A DNA stretch of 64,000 nucleotides from an uncultured Elusimicrobium sp. (GCA_902794125.1 CADBFX010000001.1:1-64000); one strand, 5' to 3'. Counted from the stretch's first letter, positions 7,886 to 17,168 are shown. Notes: generated by a model not told the origin, from the letters alone. A program made the numbers and translations.

Positions 7886-8440
7886 TTATTTACCTTGACC
7901 GTATCCTTCGTAGTAGTAAGACTGGTCTATGCCTTTGAAGATAACTTCGCGATCTTCGGTTTTATCGGTCAAATTCGGCTCTAAAAGGGCGCGTAACTCC
8001 AAATCATTGACAGGACTGCGCTCCATGGCCTGTAAGTAGAGATCTTTGTCCACGTTTTGCCAATTCACTACCTTGCCCAAGTTCTTTTTGAGGATTAAAT
8101 CGAGCCAAATGCGAGTGGAACGTCCGTTGCCTTCCATAAACGGGTGGGCGATGTTCATTTCCACGTACTTGGCGATAATTTGGGCAAATGTGCTTTCCGG
8201 CATCGTATCAATGGCTTTGAGCACATCCTTTAGGTAAAGGCTATTAGCAAAACGGAATCCACTTTTAGAAATATTTTTCTCGCGGATTTGACCTGCATAG
8301 GGATATAACCCTTGGAACAAATAAGCATGGATTTGTTGTAGGCCCTTTGTAGTGCCTATTTTCACATTCTTGATATTGCCCGATTCATACAAACGGCGAG
8401 CATAGCCCCAACTGGTAGCATCTATTTCGTTTTGTCGCAT
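7886..8440 (-). CDS. Fic-family AMPylator, class III-like with C-terminal inhibitory motif
   Basis: About 184 residues, the size of single-domain class III Fic proteins. The active-site loop [12 protein letters not shown] (HPFxxGNGRxxR) is complete: catalytic His, phosphate-binding Gly/Asn and Arg, so nucleotidyl transfer to a hydroxyl of a target protein is expected. At the extreme C-terminus [11 protein letters not shown] contains SxxxEG, the inhibitory motif that in class III Fic proteins (NmFic type) sits in a final helix and blocks ATP by its Glu. The start at 8440 (MRQNE) follows AAGGA. No separate antitoxin is required for this class. Lies just inside the island, next to the recombinase. 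Target unknown. Confidence 0.88.
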   Translation of the reverse strand: MRQNEIDATSWGYARRLYESGNIKNVKIGTTKGLQQIHAYLFQGLYPYAGQIREKNISKSGFRFANSLYLKDVLKAIDTMPESTFAQIIAKYVEMNIAHPFMEGNGRSTRIWLDLILKKNLGKVVNWQNVDKDLYLQAMERSPVNDLELRALLEPNLTDKTEDREVIFKGIDQSYYYEGYGQGK

Positions 8441-8477
8441 AAGTTTTTCCTTCTTGTAGTGTACCATAAATGAGTGG

Positions 8478-9572
8478 TTATTTCCCTACTAAATCCCCAA
8501 AGTCTAGGCCGACTTGCTTGCACGCTTTGTTTGGCTCGCAGACCGCCTTTTCTTCCACGCCCACTAACGTCATCCCGCGCTTAGGCAGATTCATAACAGC
8601 CTTGTGTAAATGGGCAGGAGCCAAATGTGCGTAAATCTCGGTCATTTGGATGGTCCGGTGGCCCAGTAACTTGCATACCGTATAGAGTTCCACCCCATTT
8701 TGAACGAGTTGGCTGGCAAAGGTATGACGTAATTTATGTAGAAAACTATCCACGCCTGCGGCTTTGGCTATTTTTTGGTAGTAAGCCGTTAGAGAGTCTA
8801 TGTTGCGCGTACGCCCGAAATCCACCACAAATTCGCTTTCTGCCCCGATTTTGGCCCGTTGTAAGGCATCCCTTAGACTCTCAGTCATTGGCACGAAACG
8901 ATAATATTCCGTCTTATTTGGTGCGATATACAGTTGGTTATTCGCAAAATCTACATCTTGCCAACGCAGATTCATAATCTCGCCCCTGCGCAGTCCGGCA
9001 TCTGCCCCCAGTAGCACCACAAGCCGCCAAGTATCGTTCGGACAGGCCTTTAAGAGTTTATCTATTTCTTCCGGTGTGTGGAAAACAACCCGCCCGCGTG
9101 GTACTTTTAATTCGGATACGAGCGACCAGTCCTGTTTTGGCACATATTTCCACTTTTCGCCCATACGCATGGCTGTTTTTATACTTTGTACTAGACGGTT
9201 GATGTGATTTTTGCCAATCTTCTTTGTGAGTAGGTGTTCTTTGTACTTTTGGACTAATTCGGGCGTTACATCCTGCAAATAACGTGGTTTTTTGATTTCT
9301 TCCAAGTACCGGATAGCCAACTTGGTATGAGTAACGGTATTGCGCGATCTTTCCACGGACATATGGTAGAGCAGTTTATCCTTGAACGCTTGCCACGTAA
9401 TATTGACGGGAAAACGCTCTTTGACGGCATTTCTGCGGCGGATAAACTCCTGATATTTTAGCAGGGCTACCTGTTTGTTTTCGGTTTGGAGTGAAATGCG
9501 TCTTCTAACCCCATTGAAGTCGTAATAATCTGCGTAATAATACGGCCCTTTTTTGATTTTGTGTACACTCAT
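8478..9572 (-). CDS. Tyrosine recombinase (phage/island integrase)
   Basis: 364 residues. N-terminal arm-binding region ([19 protein letters not shown]), SAM-like core-binding domain at about 50-150, catalytic domain with Arg ([12 protein letters not shown]), [12 protein letters not shown] (HxxR), [14 protein letters not shown] (His and nucleophile Tyr). All catalytic residues are present, so it should be active in site-specific strand exchange. Start at 9572 follows AGGAGAGG. It is the only intact integrase in the window and the likely mover of the cassette attached to the tRNA-Arg-derived sites at 7.29, 21.12 and 26.7 kb; unusually it sits far from the tRNA gene itself. A relic of its 3' end lies at 6007 and a copy of its leader at 21581. 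Confidence 0.92.
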   Translation of the reverse strand: MSVHKIKKGPYYYADYYDFNGVRRRISLQTENKQVALLKYQEFIRRRNAVKERFPVNITWQAFKDKLLYHMSVERSRNTVTHTKLAIRYLEEIKKPRYLQDVTPELVQKYKEHLLTKKIGKNHINRLVQSIKTAMRMGEKWKYVPKQDWSLVSELKVPRGRVVFHTPEEIDKLLKACPNDTWRLVVLLGADAGLRRGEIMNLRWQDVDFANNQLYIAPNKTEYYRFVPMTESLRDALQRAKIGAESEFVVDFGRTRNIDSLTAYYQKIAKAAGVDSFLHKLRHTFASQLVQNGVELYTVCKLLGHRTIQMTEIYAHLAPAHLHKAVMNLPKRGMTLVGVEEKAVCEPNKACKQVGLDFGDLVGK

Positions 9573-9604
9573 AATCCTCTCCTGTAAGAAGTGTTTTTAC
9601 ATAC

Positions 9605-9637
9605 ACATTCACGCTTCTTATAGGGAGAGAAGTCAAG
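9605..9637 (-). repeat. Integrase leader sequence, copy 1
   Basis: This 33-bp stretch upstream of the recombinase start is repeated with two mismatches at 21581-21613, upstream of a 37-codon ORF. It contains CTTGACTTC near its minus-strand 5' end, a possible -35. Shared regulation or common origin is likely. Confidence 0.7.
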
Positions 9638-9717
9638 GGAAAAAATAAGGATTAATAAAAGTAATAGTTAAATAATGTTGCAGAAACCAATTAATGCAAA
9701 AATCGAATAAATATGAC

Positions 9718-10254
9718 TTATAAAAAGTTTCTAAATTTTTCTTCGTCTAAATCTTTACACTTTACTACGTAAAATTTTATTTTAATATTTTTCTTTCGAT
9801 TGCATAAGTAACAAGCACCTTTCTCGTCCCTCAATTTAAATCCAGTAGCATTAAACAAATGTTCTAATGTGGAAAGTATGTTATATTTCTCTTTTCCAGA
9901 ATTCAAACGAGACGAAATTTGTAAAACGCAACATTGTAATTTTAATTTTTTACTATTGGAGGAAGTCCAAAGATTTTCAATTTGATTTGTTAATTGTTTG
10001 TCTATATTGGCTACTGGCTGATCCTTGATCTCTACCCCGACTATTCTATTGGAACTATACTTATAAATACAATCCACATGGGTTGTTCCCTTTGGACAAA
10101 TTATGTTTCCACGAAAAAAAATTCGCTCTCTTAAAAAAGGGGTAGAATTATGGTGAGTACAAATAGTTGGAGAAGAGTTGTTTTCCGCTACACATCGTTC
10201 ACACAGAGAACAAAACCCAGAATTATCTCCGAAAGATTCCGAACGTTCAACCAT
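9718..10254 (-). CDS. Zinc-finger PD-(D/E)XK nuclease-like protein, partner of the upstream ATPase
   Basis: About 178 residues from the ATG at 10254, which overlaps the ATPase stop by 8 nt (ATGGTTGA), a translational-coupling arrangement. Cys/His pairs occur near the N-terminus (CSLCERC, then CTHH) and at about residue 135 (CYLCNRK), suggesting zinc sites. In between, HVDCIYKYSS followed by VGVEIKDQ has the spacing of a PD-(D/E)XK nuclease core (Asp, then ExK on the next strand). Inference: a DNA- or RNA-cutting effector controlled by the ATPase. I do not recognise an exact family; the open frame extends upstream inside the ATPase gene but lacks support. AT-rich, unlike host genes. Confidence 0.6.
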   Translation of the reverse strand: MVERSESFGDNSGFCSLCERCVAENNSSPTICTHHNSTPFLRERIFFRGNIICPKGTTHVDCIYKYSSNRIVGVEIKDQPVANIDKQLTNQIENLWTSSNSKKLKLQCCVLQISSRLNSGKEKYNILSTLEHLFNATGFKLRDEKGACYLCNRKKNIKIKFYVVKCKDLDEEKFRNFL

Positions 10255-11539
10255 AAGGCCCCATCTTGCGTGCGTCATAAAAAGATTTAAAAATGATATC
10301 GCTTTTCTCTTCATATGACTCTACATCCTGAATAAGACCTTGATCAGCAAAATAGAAATGAGTTTTTTCCGTAAGGTGTTTTTGTTCAGAAAAATCTTGC
10401 AAAAAATTAATCAATGTAGCACTATGTGTTGTGAGCAAAACAGACACATTTTTGTCTACTAATGTAGTCAGAAAATCGGCCAATCGAGCTTGCCATTGTG
10501 GATGCAAATGGTTCTCGGGCTCGTCAAATATTAGAATATGATCCGAAGATAACTTGCCGCAATATGCTAATCTTTGCAGGATTCCAAAAGTTTTTTCTCC
10601 TGACGCCATATTTGAAACATATAAATTATCATCAGTATTTATGGGAACAAAGAAAAAATCTTGTTTATTAGTTTTGTAAACTAATTGTCCTTTTAGTAGG
10701 TTAACCAAATTTTGATAAATTTCTTGGCCCAATACATTATTTGACTGTTGGGGTTCAAGTTCCAACTTTTCTATTAAATCTTTCCAATGATAAGGAATCC
10801 GGAGAGACCGGGCTATCTGCAAGACCAATGGAGTCTCAATGAATGTTACTTCCGGCAAAATACGCTGTTTTAAATTTGGAGCAACGGTATGCAACGTCAA
10901 GCGATCGCTAAACGGCAAAATATCAACATTATTTGACACTGTATAGTTTAATAAAGTGTCCCCTGTACTCTCCAGTAAGATGCTACTTGAATGATGGGTT
11001 GTTAAATTAGTTACTTGTTCTCGAAACATTTCATGATACATAAACTCTAAAGAATGCTTTATTTCTTCTGTTTCAGAGATTTGTGCAAAAATTCCCATTA
11101 AATCATTCAAAGATTTTTTTGCAGAAAGCTTGCTCTTTTCATCGAGGGATTGAAAGGTGTCTATCAAATTGATATGAGCAATGATACTCCTATGAGATTC
11201 TTGATAATCAGATACCTTTAATAAGTCCACTAAAGTTTCCGCAAAAGGAGAAGTAAAATTTGAAAGTAAAATCTTAATATCATGGTTTTTAGCCGATAAA
11301 TTCCCTTGTTGCAGATTGTTTTGGAGACTGTAAAACAACGTTTGGCAAATACTCTCTACAAGTCTCTTCCGATGTTGGAATAGAGTTTTTTTGCTATCTT
11401 TTACAGATTTAATGATTGTATAGACCGTTTTTCCTATGGTGCTCTTTCCCGTTCCATTTGGCCCGGCAATTACATTGAGCCCGACGAGATTGATCGCTGC
11501 TTCGCGTATAGTTCCGACATTCTTTAAGGTTATTTTCAT
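10247..11539 (-). CDS. AAA/ABC-type ATPase (AAA_15/AAA_21, OLD-like), probable defence sensor
   Basis: 430 residues. Walker A GPNGTGKST at about residues 27-35, a long helical insertion (about 50-290) in place of the usual coiled-coil arms, signature-like MASGEKTFGIL, Walker B HILIFDEPENHLHPQW and H-switch LLTTHSATLI near 375. This is the SMC/ABC-like ATPase type that recurs in anti-phage systems paired with a nuclease (OLD/Gabija, Septu and retron-associated ATPases are known examples). It lacks a TOPRIM or nuclease domain of its own; the next gene supplies a candidate. RBS AGGAAAA before 11539. Expressed divergently from the restriction operon. Confidence 0.85.
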   Translation of the reverse strand: MKITLKNVGTIREAAINLVGLNVIAGPNGTGKSTIGKTVYTIIKSVKDSKKTLFQHRKRLVESICQTLFYSLQNNLQQGNLSAKNHDIKILLSNFTSPFAETLVDLLKVSDYQESHRSIIAHINLIDTFQSLDEKSKLSAKKSLNDLMGIFAQISETEEIKHSLEFMYHEMFREQVTNLTTHHSSSILLESTGDTLLNYTVSNNVDILPFSDRLTLHTVAPNLKQRILPEVTFIETPLVLQIARSLRIPYHWKDLIEKLELEPQQSNNVLGQEIYQNLVNLLKGQLVYKTNKQDFFFVPINTDDNLYVSNMASGEKTFGILQRLAYCGKLSSDHILIFDEPENHLHPQWQARLADFLTTLVDKNVSVLLTTHSATLINFLQDFSEQKHLTEKTHFYFADQGLIQDVESYEEKSDIIFKSFYDARKMGPYG

Positions 11540-11867
11540 AAATTTTTCCTATACAACCGACACTAGACTTATTATAACAATTTTAAGTCAAAAAGAGAAT
11601 CCGTGTGTACTCAAATGCGTAAAAGAGAGGTGATTTCTTGAAAAATTGAGGTAAGTAATGAATTCCTAAATATAATTAATTATATCATAAAATGACGAAA
11701 AAATCAAATAGTACATTCTTCATATTTATTTGCCTCTTTGTTTTTGTGGTTCCCCTTTGAGCTAATATCCAATTTGAGGATCGGACATTTTTGTTGTTTT
11801 TTTACGTGTTCATAAACTCCCTACAAATTGCTACAATACAAGAAAGACCCTTTAGAGGTAATTTAAA
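11540..11867. promoter_or_regulatory. Divergent control region between ATPase and hsdM
   Basis: No gene in these 328 bp. AT-rich; a palindrome TATAATTAATTATA lies near 11669-11682. Before hsdM, TACAAT at about 11831 is a plausible -10, followed by AGAGGTAA as ribosome site. GGACATTTTT at about 11783 resembles the sequence at 21190. Promoters not certain. Confidence 0.45.
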
Positions 11868-13310
11868 ATGATTACAGGCGAATTAAGAAACAAAATTGAT
11901 AACCTTTGGCTAATTTTCTTTTCCGGTGGCCTTACCAACCCGCTCGACGTGATTGAACAAATTACTTACCTAATGTTCATTCACGATTTGGACGCCTTGG
12001 AAGATAACAAAGTGCCTTTCCATAGCATCTTTGGCGATAAAACCGATTTTAAATGGTCCACTTTTCGCAATTTTCCGCCTGAAAAGATGTACCGCGTAAT
12101 GCAAGAAGGCGTATTCCCATTTATCAAAAACCTGCATGGGGACAAGAATAGCACCTACTCAAAGTATATGGCTGATGCTATTTTCAAAATCCCGACTGCC
12201 CAACATTTGGACAGCATCGTTTCCGCGTTGGACGATATTATGTCCAATCCGTCGTATGCCGAGAAAGATATGCGTGGGGACGTATACGAATATCTGCTTT
12301 CCAAAATTGCCACCGCAGGTACAAACGGTCAATTTCGCACACCTCGCCATATTATCCGCATGATGGTGGAAATGCTGGACATTAAGCCCAACGACGTCAT
12401 TTGTGATCCGGCGTGTGGTACGGCGGGTTTTTTAGTGGCGGCAGGCGAGTATTTAAAAGAGAAATACCTAAAAGAAGTTTTCTATAACAAGCAGAACCGC
12501 GACCATTTTAATAATGGCATGTTCTTTGGCTACGATATGGACCGCACTATGCTCCGCATTGGGGCCATGAACATGATGATGCACGATATTGAAAACCCTG
12601 CCATCGCCTACCAAGATAGTCTTTCGGACCAAAACACTAAAAAGAACTGTTTTACCAAGATTTTGGCAAACCCGCCGTTTAAGGGCAGTTTGAACGAAAA
12701 TATCGTCTCACAAGATTTAACCAAGGTGGTAAAAACCAAGAAAACGGAGCTACTCTTCTTGGCGGTATTCTTGCGTATGTTGTCTATGGGTGGCCGTTGT
12801 GCTACCATCGTGCCGGACGGCGTGTTGTTCGGAGCTTCTAACGCACATAAGAGCATCCGCAAGGAGATTATTGACGGCAACCGTTTGGAAGCCGTTATTA
12901 GCATGCCTAGTGGCGTGTTTAAGCCCTATGCTGGGGTATCTACGGCGGTGCTGATTTTTACCAAAACAAACCATGGTGGCACGGATAACGTGTGGTTTTA
13001 CGATATGCAAGCCGATGGGTTTAGTTTAGACGATAAGCGTGATCCTATTCAAGAGAACGACATCCCTGACATTATTGCCCGTTTTAAGAACTTAAAAGAC
13101 GAAGTCAAACGCAAACGCACGGATAAGAGTTTCCTTGTCCCCGTAAAGGAAATCCGCGATAATGGCTACGATTTATCCATTAACAAGTATAAGCAAATTG
13201 AATATGTACCCGAGGAATATCCTGCCCCGAAAGAATTACTGACCGATATTGCCCAACTAGAAAAGGATATTACCAAAGGTATGAAAGAGTTGGAAGGATT
13301 GTTAAAATGA
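11868..13310 (+). CDS. hsdM: Type I restriction-modification methyltransferase subunit
   Basis: 480 residues. N-terminal helical HsdM_N domain (ITGELRNKIDNLWLIFFSGG to about 130), then an N6-adenine methylase domain with SAM-binding DPACGTAGFLVAA and catalytic NPPF (ILANPPFKGS), and a C-terminal helical tail. Transfers methyl from SAM to adenine in the recognition site, acting in an M2S complex with HsdS. First gene of the operon; the next gene overlaps by 4 nt. Intact by every motif seen. Confidence 0.95.
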   Translation: MITGELRNKIDNLWLIFFSGGLTNPLDVIEQITYLMFIHDLDALEDNKVPFHSIFGDKTDFKWSTFRNFPPEKMYRVMQEGVFPFIKNLHGDKNSTYSKYMADAIFKIPTAQHLDSIVSALDDIMSNPSYAEKDMRGDVYEYLLSKIATAGTNGQFRTPRHIIRMMVEMLDIKPNDVICDPACGTAGFLVAAGEYLKEKYLKEVFYNKQNRDHFNNGMFFGYDMDRTMLRIGAMNMMMHDIENPAIAYQDSLSDQNTKKNCFTKILANPPFKGSLNENIVSQDLTKVVKTKKTELLFLAVFLRMLSMGGRCATIVPDGVLFGASNAHKSIRKEIIDGNRLEAVISMPSGVFKPYAGVSTAVLIFTKTNHGGTDNVWFYDMQADGFSLDDKRDPIQENDIPDIIARFKNLKDEVKRKRTDKSFLVPVKEIRDNGYDLSINKYKQIEYVPEEYPAPKELLTDIAQLEKDITKGMKELEGLLK

Positions 13311-14038
13311 CGGAAATTATTGTAAATGGATTCGTATCTCTCGGTGCCGCCTTTTTGGGGGCGTGGTTTGCGTACCGTTTTAATTTGAGACAACAAAAAA
13401 AATGGGATAAAGAGCGTAAAGAAGAAGAACTATCTGCACAAAGAGAGGAACAGAAACTGCAACTTAATTATTTGCAGACATATCTGTACGCTTATGTTGA
13501 TGAATTTTTTGAGATTTGCCAAATATTACTTTCCAAACAAATTATTTGCTTCAAAATAAAAGAAAACAACTATAAAGGGAAAAAAAGTGATTGGGAAAAA
13601 CTGTTTGTTATCTATGATGACCTTTCCTTTGCATTTGCGAGCAATAAAGATAAATTATTTTTTACTAGCACTGATCCGGAATTTATTCGCAATTTAGCGA
13701 ATGTAGAAACTGGTATTAAACGATTTAATTCCTTGCATAATAGTGCGAATCGCTCTCTGGAAAAGAGAAAAATCTCATTGCGAGACATAGAACAAATGCC
13801 CGAGCGAGTTCAATATAATTTACGAAAAGAATGTATAGACGTCTGTTTATTCAATATAAATTCAGAAATTTATGTTTTACAAAAGGCCGTCTTTGATATT
13901 GACCACATGCTTAAATGTTTTTGGAAATATGTTAAAAAACATGATATTACTGGTTTATCTAAATTGTCTTATAAACAACATACCAAAATTTTCGTTCAGC
14001 AGGCCATACAGGATGTGATAAATGAAAACAAACAGTAA
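13307..14038 (+). CDS. Membrane-anchored coiled-coil protein inside the hsd operon
   Basis: 243 residues. One N-terminal TM helix (IIVNGFVSLGAAFLGAWFAYRF, about 4-25), then a charged coiled coil (RQQKKWDKERKEEELSAQREEQK) and a helical, AT-rich C-terminal domain of no recognised family. It overlaps hsdM by 4 nt and hsdS by 17 nt, so it is co-translated with the restriction genes. A membrane tether for part of the complex, or an unrelated defence accessory, are possibilities; nothing in the sequence decides. Confidence 0.7.
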   Translation: MTEIIVNGFVSLGAAFLGAWFAYRFNLRQQKKWDKERKEEELSAQREEQKLQLNYLQTYLYAYVDEFFEICQILLSKQIICFKIKENNYKGKKSDWEKLFVIYDDLSFAFASNKDKLFFTSTDPEFIRNLANVETGIKRFNSLHNSANRSLEKRKISLRDIEQMPERVQYNLRKECIDVCLFNINSEIYVLQKAVFDIDHMLKCFWKYVKKHDITGLSKLSYKQHTKIFVQQAIQDVINENKQ

Positions 14039-15122
14039 GCTAGTTAGGCTGGGGACAATCTGCACTGTGGTGTCCGGTACTACGCCTGACACCAATAATG
14101 CAAGTTATTGGAATGGCGACTTACCTTGGATTACCCCTGCCGAAATAGAAGAAACTTCATATGTGGTTTGTCAAACGGCTCGCTGTATTACAAAGCAGGC
14201 AGTTAACAAGAAATCACTAAACCTTTTACCTAAAGGAACAGTTCTCCTGTCTTCCCGAGCGCCCATTGGGAAAGTGGCAATTGCTGGTATAGATATGTAT
14301 TGCAATCAAGGATTTAAAAATTTAATTTGTTCTCCAAAAATATATAACGAATATCTTTATTTCTTTTTGAAAGCTAAAACTGAATATCTAAAATCTCTTG
14401 GAAGAGGTGCTACTTTCAAAGAGATTTCCAAATCAATCGTGGAGAATATTCTAATTCCGTTGCCAGATATAAAAACTCAGAAGCGGATTGCGGAGCGGTT
14501 GGATAAGGTGCAGGAATTAATTGCCTTACAAAAAAAACAACTTAAGAAGTTAGATGAGCTTATCAAAAGCCGTTTTATAGACCTCTTCGGCGACCCTATT
14601 ACAAACCCCAAAGGTTGGCCTAGTAAAAAAGGAAAGGATGTTTTTGCATTTTCAAGCGGTAAATTTAATCCTACAAACAATTTGCACAATAGTAACCCGT
14701 ATCCCTGTTATGGCGGCAATGGAGTTACAGGATATAGTAAAGATTATCTAATAGATTACTCGACAATAGTAATTGGAAGAGTGGGTGCATATTGTGGAAA
14801 TGTAACAAAAACTGAGCGTTATTCATGGATTACAGATAATGCCATTTTTCTTGTTTCATATAAACCAACCATCTATGATATGGATTTCTTATTTTATTTA
14901 TTTAGTAAATTAAATTTTCATCGTTTCGCAAATTTTTCGGGACAACCAAAAATTACCCAGGAGCCATTATTAAATTTGACCTATATTATGCCTCCCTTGG
15001 CTTTGCAAAAACAATTTGTCGTTAATGTAACAAAAATAGAAACACAAAAAGGTTTACTGACTACTCGCTTAACACACCTTGAAACCTTATACAAATCCCT
15101 CATGCAGGAGTATTTTGGATGA
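14022..15122 (+). CDS. hsdS: Type I restriction-modification specificity subunit
   Basis: 366 residues with the usual two target-recognition domains. TRD1 (about 5-150, SGTTPDTNNASYW / LPWITPAEI / GTVLLSSRAPIG), central conserved helix (KRIAERLDKVQELIALQKKQLKKLDELIKSRFIDLFGDP, about 155-195), TRD2 (about 200-320, YPCYGGNGVTGY / VIGRVGAYCGN) and C-terminal helix ending SLMQEYFG. Gives the complex its bipartite DNA target. Its last 97 bp are partly copied at about 15908-16004. Confidence 0.93.
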   Translation: MKTNSKLVRLGTICTVVSGTTPDTNNASYWNGDLPWITPAEIEETSYVVCQTARCITKQAVNKKSLNLLPKGTVLLSSRAPIGKVAIAGIDMYCNQGFKNLICSPKIYNEYLYFFLKAKTEYLKSLGRGATFKEISKSIVENILIPLPDIKTQKRIAERLDKVQELIALQKKQLKKLDELIKSRFIDLFGDPITNPKGWPSKKGKDVFAFSSGKFNPTNNLHNSNPYPCYGGNGVTGYSKDYLIDYSTIVIGRVGAYCGNVTKTERYSWITDNAIFLVSYKPTIYDMDFLFYLFSKLNFHRFANFSGQPKITQEPLLNLTYIMPPLALQKQFVVNVTKIETQKGLLTTRLTHLETLYKSLMQEYFG

Positions 15123-15778
15123 ATGAGAATAAAGATAAACGCATTTTGCAAACATGTTTCCATTGCGGAAATAAAGGCATGCTAGATATCAAAGGAGAAT
15201 ATGAAACAACTTGGGTAGATATTGATGATTGTTTTGATGGTTTCTGTCGTTGGCTTTTAGTAGATTGTCCCGTATGCAAACACGCTTCCTTGATAGGTAT
15301 GTTTACCGAGCCGGGGATGTGCGATGAAAACGGAGAACAATTATTTGATGAAAAGATTTTATATCCTCAAACCAATATGCCAACAGAAGGAACACCGGAA
15401 GCAATTAAATCTGCATTAGAATCTGCTATTAAGATTAAAGAGATAGATACAACTACATGCGTAATGGCTCTTCGGAGGGTATTGGAACTAATTTGTAAAG
15501 AAAAAGGTGCAAATGGAAAAACTCTAGAAAGTAAATTGAAAAATTTAGTTAAAAATAATATTTTGCCAAGTGGCTTTGATTCTGCTTGTGCTGTTATTCG
15601 CTTGTTAGGAAATAGTGCTGCACATGCCGATAAAGTTGTATTTTATAATCATGAGGTTGATGAATTGATTTCTCTCTTACAAAATATTGTAATGTACTTA
15701 TATGCATTGCCAATAAAAATAGGCAAATTAAAGGAAAAACTTGAGAAATTAAATAAAGGGAAAAATGACGAATTTTGA
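15119..15778 (+). CDS. DUF4145-domain protein of the restriction operon
   Basis: 219 residues. N-terminal zinc-ribbon-like CFHCGNKG ... DCPVCKHAS, then a helical DUF4145 core (TTCVMALRRVLELICKEKG ... IRLLGNSAAHAD). DUF4145 domains are common beside or inside type I restriction genes, and the HsdR here also begins with one. The start overlaps the hsdS stop by 4 nt (ATGA). A regulatory or abortive role is assumed for the family, not shown. Confidence 0.8.
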   Translation: MNENKDKRILQTCFHCGNKGMLDIKGEYETTWVDIDDCFDGFCRWLLVDCPVCKHASLIGMFTEPGMCDENGEQLFDEKILYPQTNMPTEGTPEAIKSALESAIKIKEIDTTTCVMALRRVLELICKEKGANGKTLESKLKNLVKNNILPSGFDSACAVIRLLGNSAAHADKVVFYNHEVDELISLLQNIVMYLYALPIKIGKLKEKLEKLNKGKNDEF

Positions 15779-15905
15779 TTTTTTAACTCAAGATAAGCGG
15801 TTTGAAACGTTCTCACGTGCAACACCGCCCGAATTAGCCATAAAAACATTAAATAAAAATCTATATGATAAGGGTTTCTCTATTCTTACAAACCCTGTTT
15901 GCTGA
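15765..15905 (+). pseudogene. Copy of the hsdR 5' end, diverging after 14 codons
   Basis: The first 42 bp (MTNFDFLTQDKRFE) are nearly identical to the start of hsdR at 17207. The frame then reads unrelated sequence (TFSRATPPELAIKT...) to TGA at 15903-15905, 46 codons in all. It overlaps the DUF4145 stop just as a real hsdR would. Best explained as the stump of a former hsdR at this position. Confidence 0.7.
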
Positions 15906-15907
15906 TT

Positions 15908-16004
15908 TTGTGACAAAAATAGAAGTACAAAAAGGTTTACTAACTACTCGCTTAACCCACCTCGAAACCTTATATAAATCTCTCATGCAGGAGTATTTTG
16001 AATA
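15908..16004 (+). pseudogene. Copy of the hsdS 3' end
   Basis: This stretch matches 15026-15122, the C-terminal helix of hsdS (TKIEVQKGLLTTRLTHLETLYKSLMQEYFE), with scattered substitutions, and runs straight into the ATG of the DUF3800 gene. It is the tail of a second, divergent hsdS allele whose body is missing. Confidence 0.75.
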
Positions 16005-17168
16005 ATGCCATACGGAACGAGTAAAATTTATGCGTTTATAGATGAAGCTGGTAGTTTTGGTTGGGAGTTGGAGAATCCGTCATGTGGATCTCATATTGTG
16101 ATAGCGGCCATTATTGTTGCCGAAGATGTTTTGGAAGAAACAATAAGCAAAATCCGGAAAGTTAAACAAAGTTTTTTCCCAAATTCGGAGATGAAATCAG
16201 TTGCGATTGGGGATAATATCCAAAAAAGGAAACGAATTCTATCCCAATTGTACAAAGCGCCTTATAATGTAATGCTTTGTATTGTTGATAAAGCTAAAAT
16301 GAAAGAATGGCCTTACGCATATCAGCGTGAAAAATTTTATCAATATATCAACTATAATTTTTATGAATTTTTGAAAATTTCCTATCCTAATTTAATTGTG
16401 TGTGCCGACGAATTGATTTCTTCCGAGTATATGACAAGTTTTATTCAGTATGTAAAAGAACAAGAAAATCACGATTTATTCAGCGCAACAGATTTTAGAT
16501 TTGAGAACAGCAAAGAGAATATTTTAATTCAATTGGCTGACATTGTTAGTGGTAGCATTAGGAGAATGTACGATAAAACTATTGGCGAAAAATATGATTA
16601 TTGCTATATGTGGAGAGACAAAATATTAGATATTCTTTTCTTCCCCGAAAGTTGGCATAACTATACAGATCGTAGCCCTGTAGGAAGAAAAGAATTCGAT
16701 TCCATAATTGCTCGGATATGTTTTGAACAAGCTGTACAATTTTTAAAGTCTCACAAAAAGATTAGAGATTTAGAAGATCGTGCTAGAGTGCTTACACTTC
16801 GATTTTTACTGTCGCAAATGGTTAATAAAAATAATAATTATATTCAAACTAAAGACATCAGAAAACATTTGAAGGCATTGGGAATAGATTCATGGCCTAC
16901 ACAATCATTTCGCAATAAAATCATCGCGAAAATGAGAGATCAAAATGTCTTGATTACCAGTTCTCCACATGGTTACAAAATTCCAACAACCGAAAAAGAG
17001 TTGTATAGCTTTATCAACCATGGTAATTCAATAGTAGAACCTATGTTGCGACGACTAATCAAATGCCACCACATCATTCGAAATAAAACTCTTGGGCATG
17101 TTAACTTATTTGAACGTGCTGAATATGCTAACTTAAAAAAATATATGGAAGCCCAAGAAAAGCAATAG
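16005..17168 (+). CDS. DUF3800-domain protein
   Basis: 387 residues. N-terminal DUF3800 region: KIYAFIDEAGSFG (acidic DE pair on the first strand), later acidic VCADEL and LIQLADIVSGSIRR, the order of an RNase H-like fold as found in this family. The C-terminal third is a basic helical region with SQMVNKNNNYIQTKDIRKHLK, perhaps winged-helix. DUF3800 proteins are often carried in or near restriction and other defence loci; a nuclease activity is suspected for the family. It is preceded by a recombined hsdS tail and followed by hsdR, so it came with a second hsd allele. Confidence 0.75.
   Translation: MPYGTSKIYAFIDEAGSFGWELENPSCGSHIVIAAIIVAEDVLEETISKIRKVKQSFFPNSEMKSVAIGDNIQKRKRILSQLYKAPYNVMLCIVDKAKMKEWPYAYQREKFYQYINYNFYEFLKISYPNLIVCADELISSEYMTSFIQYVKEQENHDLFSATDFRFENSKENILIQLADIVSGSIRRMYDKTIGEKYDYCYMWRDKILDILFFPESWHNYTDRSPVGRKEFDSIIARICFEQAVQFLKSHKKIRDLEDRARVLTLRFLLSQMVNKNNNYIQTKDIRKHLKALGIDSWPTQSFRNKIIAKMRDQNVLITSSPHGYKIPTTEKELYSFINHGNSIVEPMLRRLIKCHHIIRNKTLGHVNLFERAEYANLKKYMEAQEKQ

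Noticed and set aside
14022-16004. Invertible hsdS shufflon
   Set aside because: The duplicated hsdS tail is in direct, not inverted, orientation and no recombinase gene lies inside the operon.
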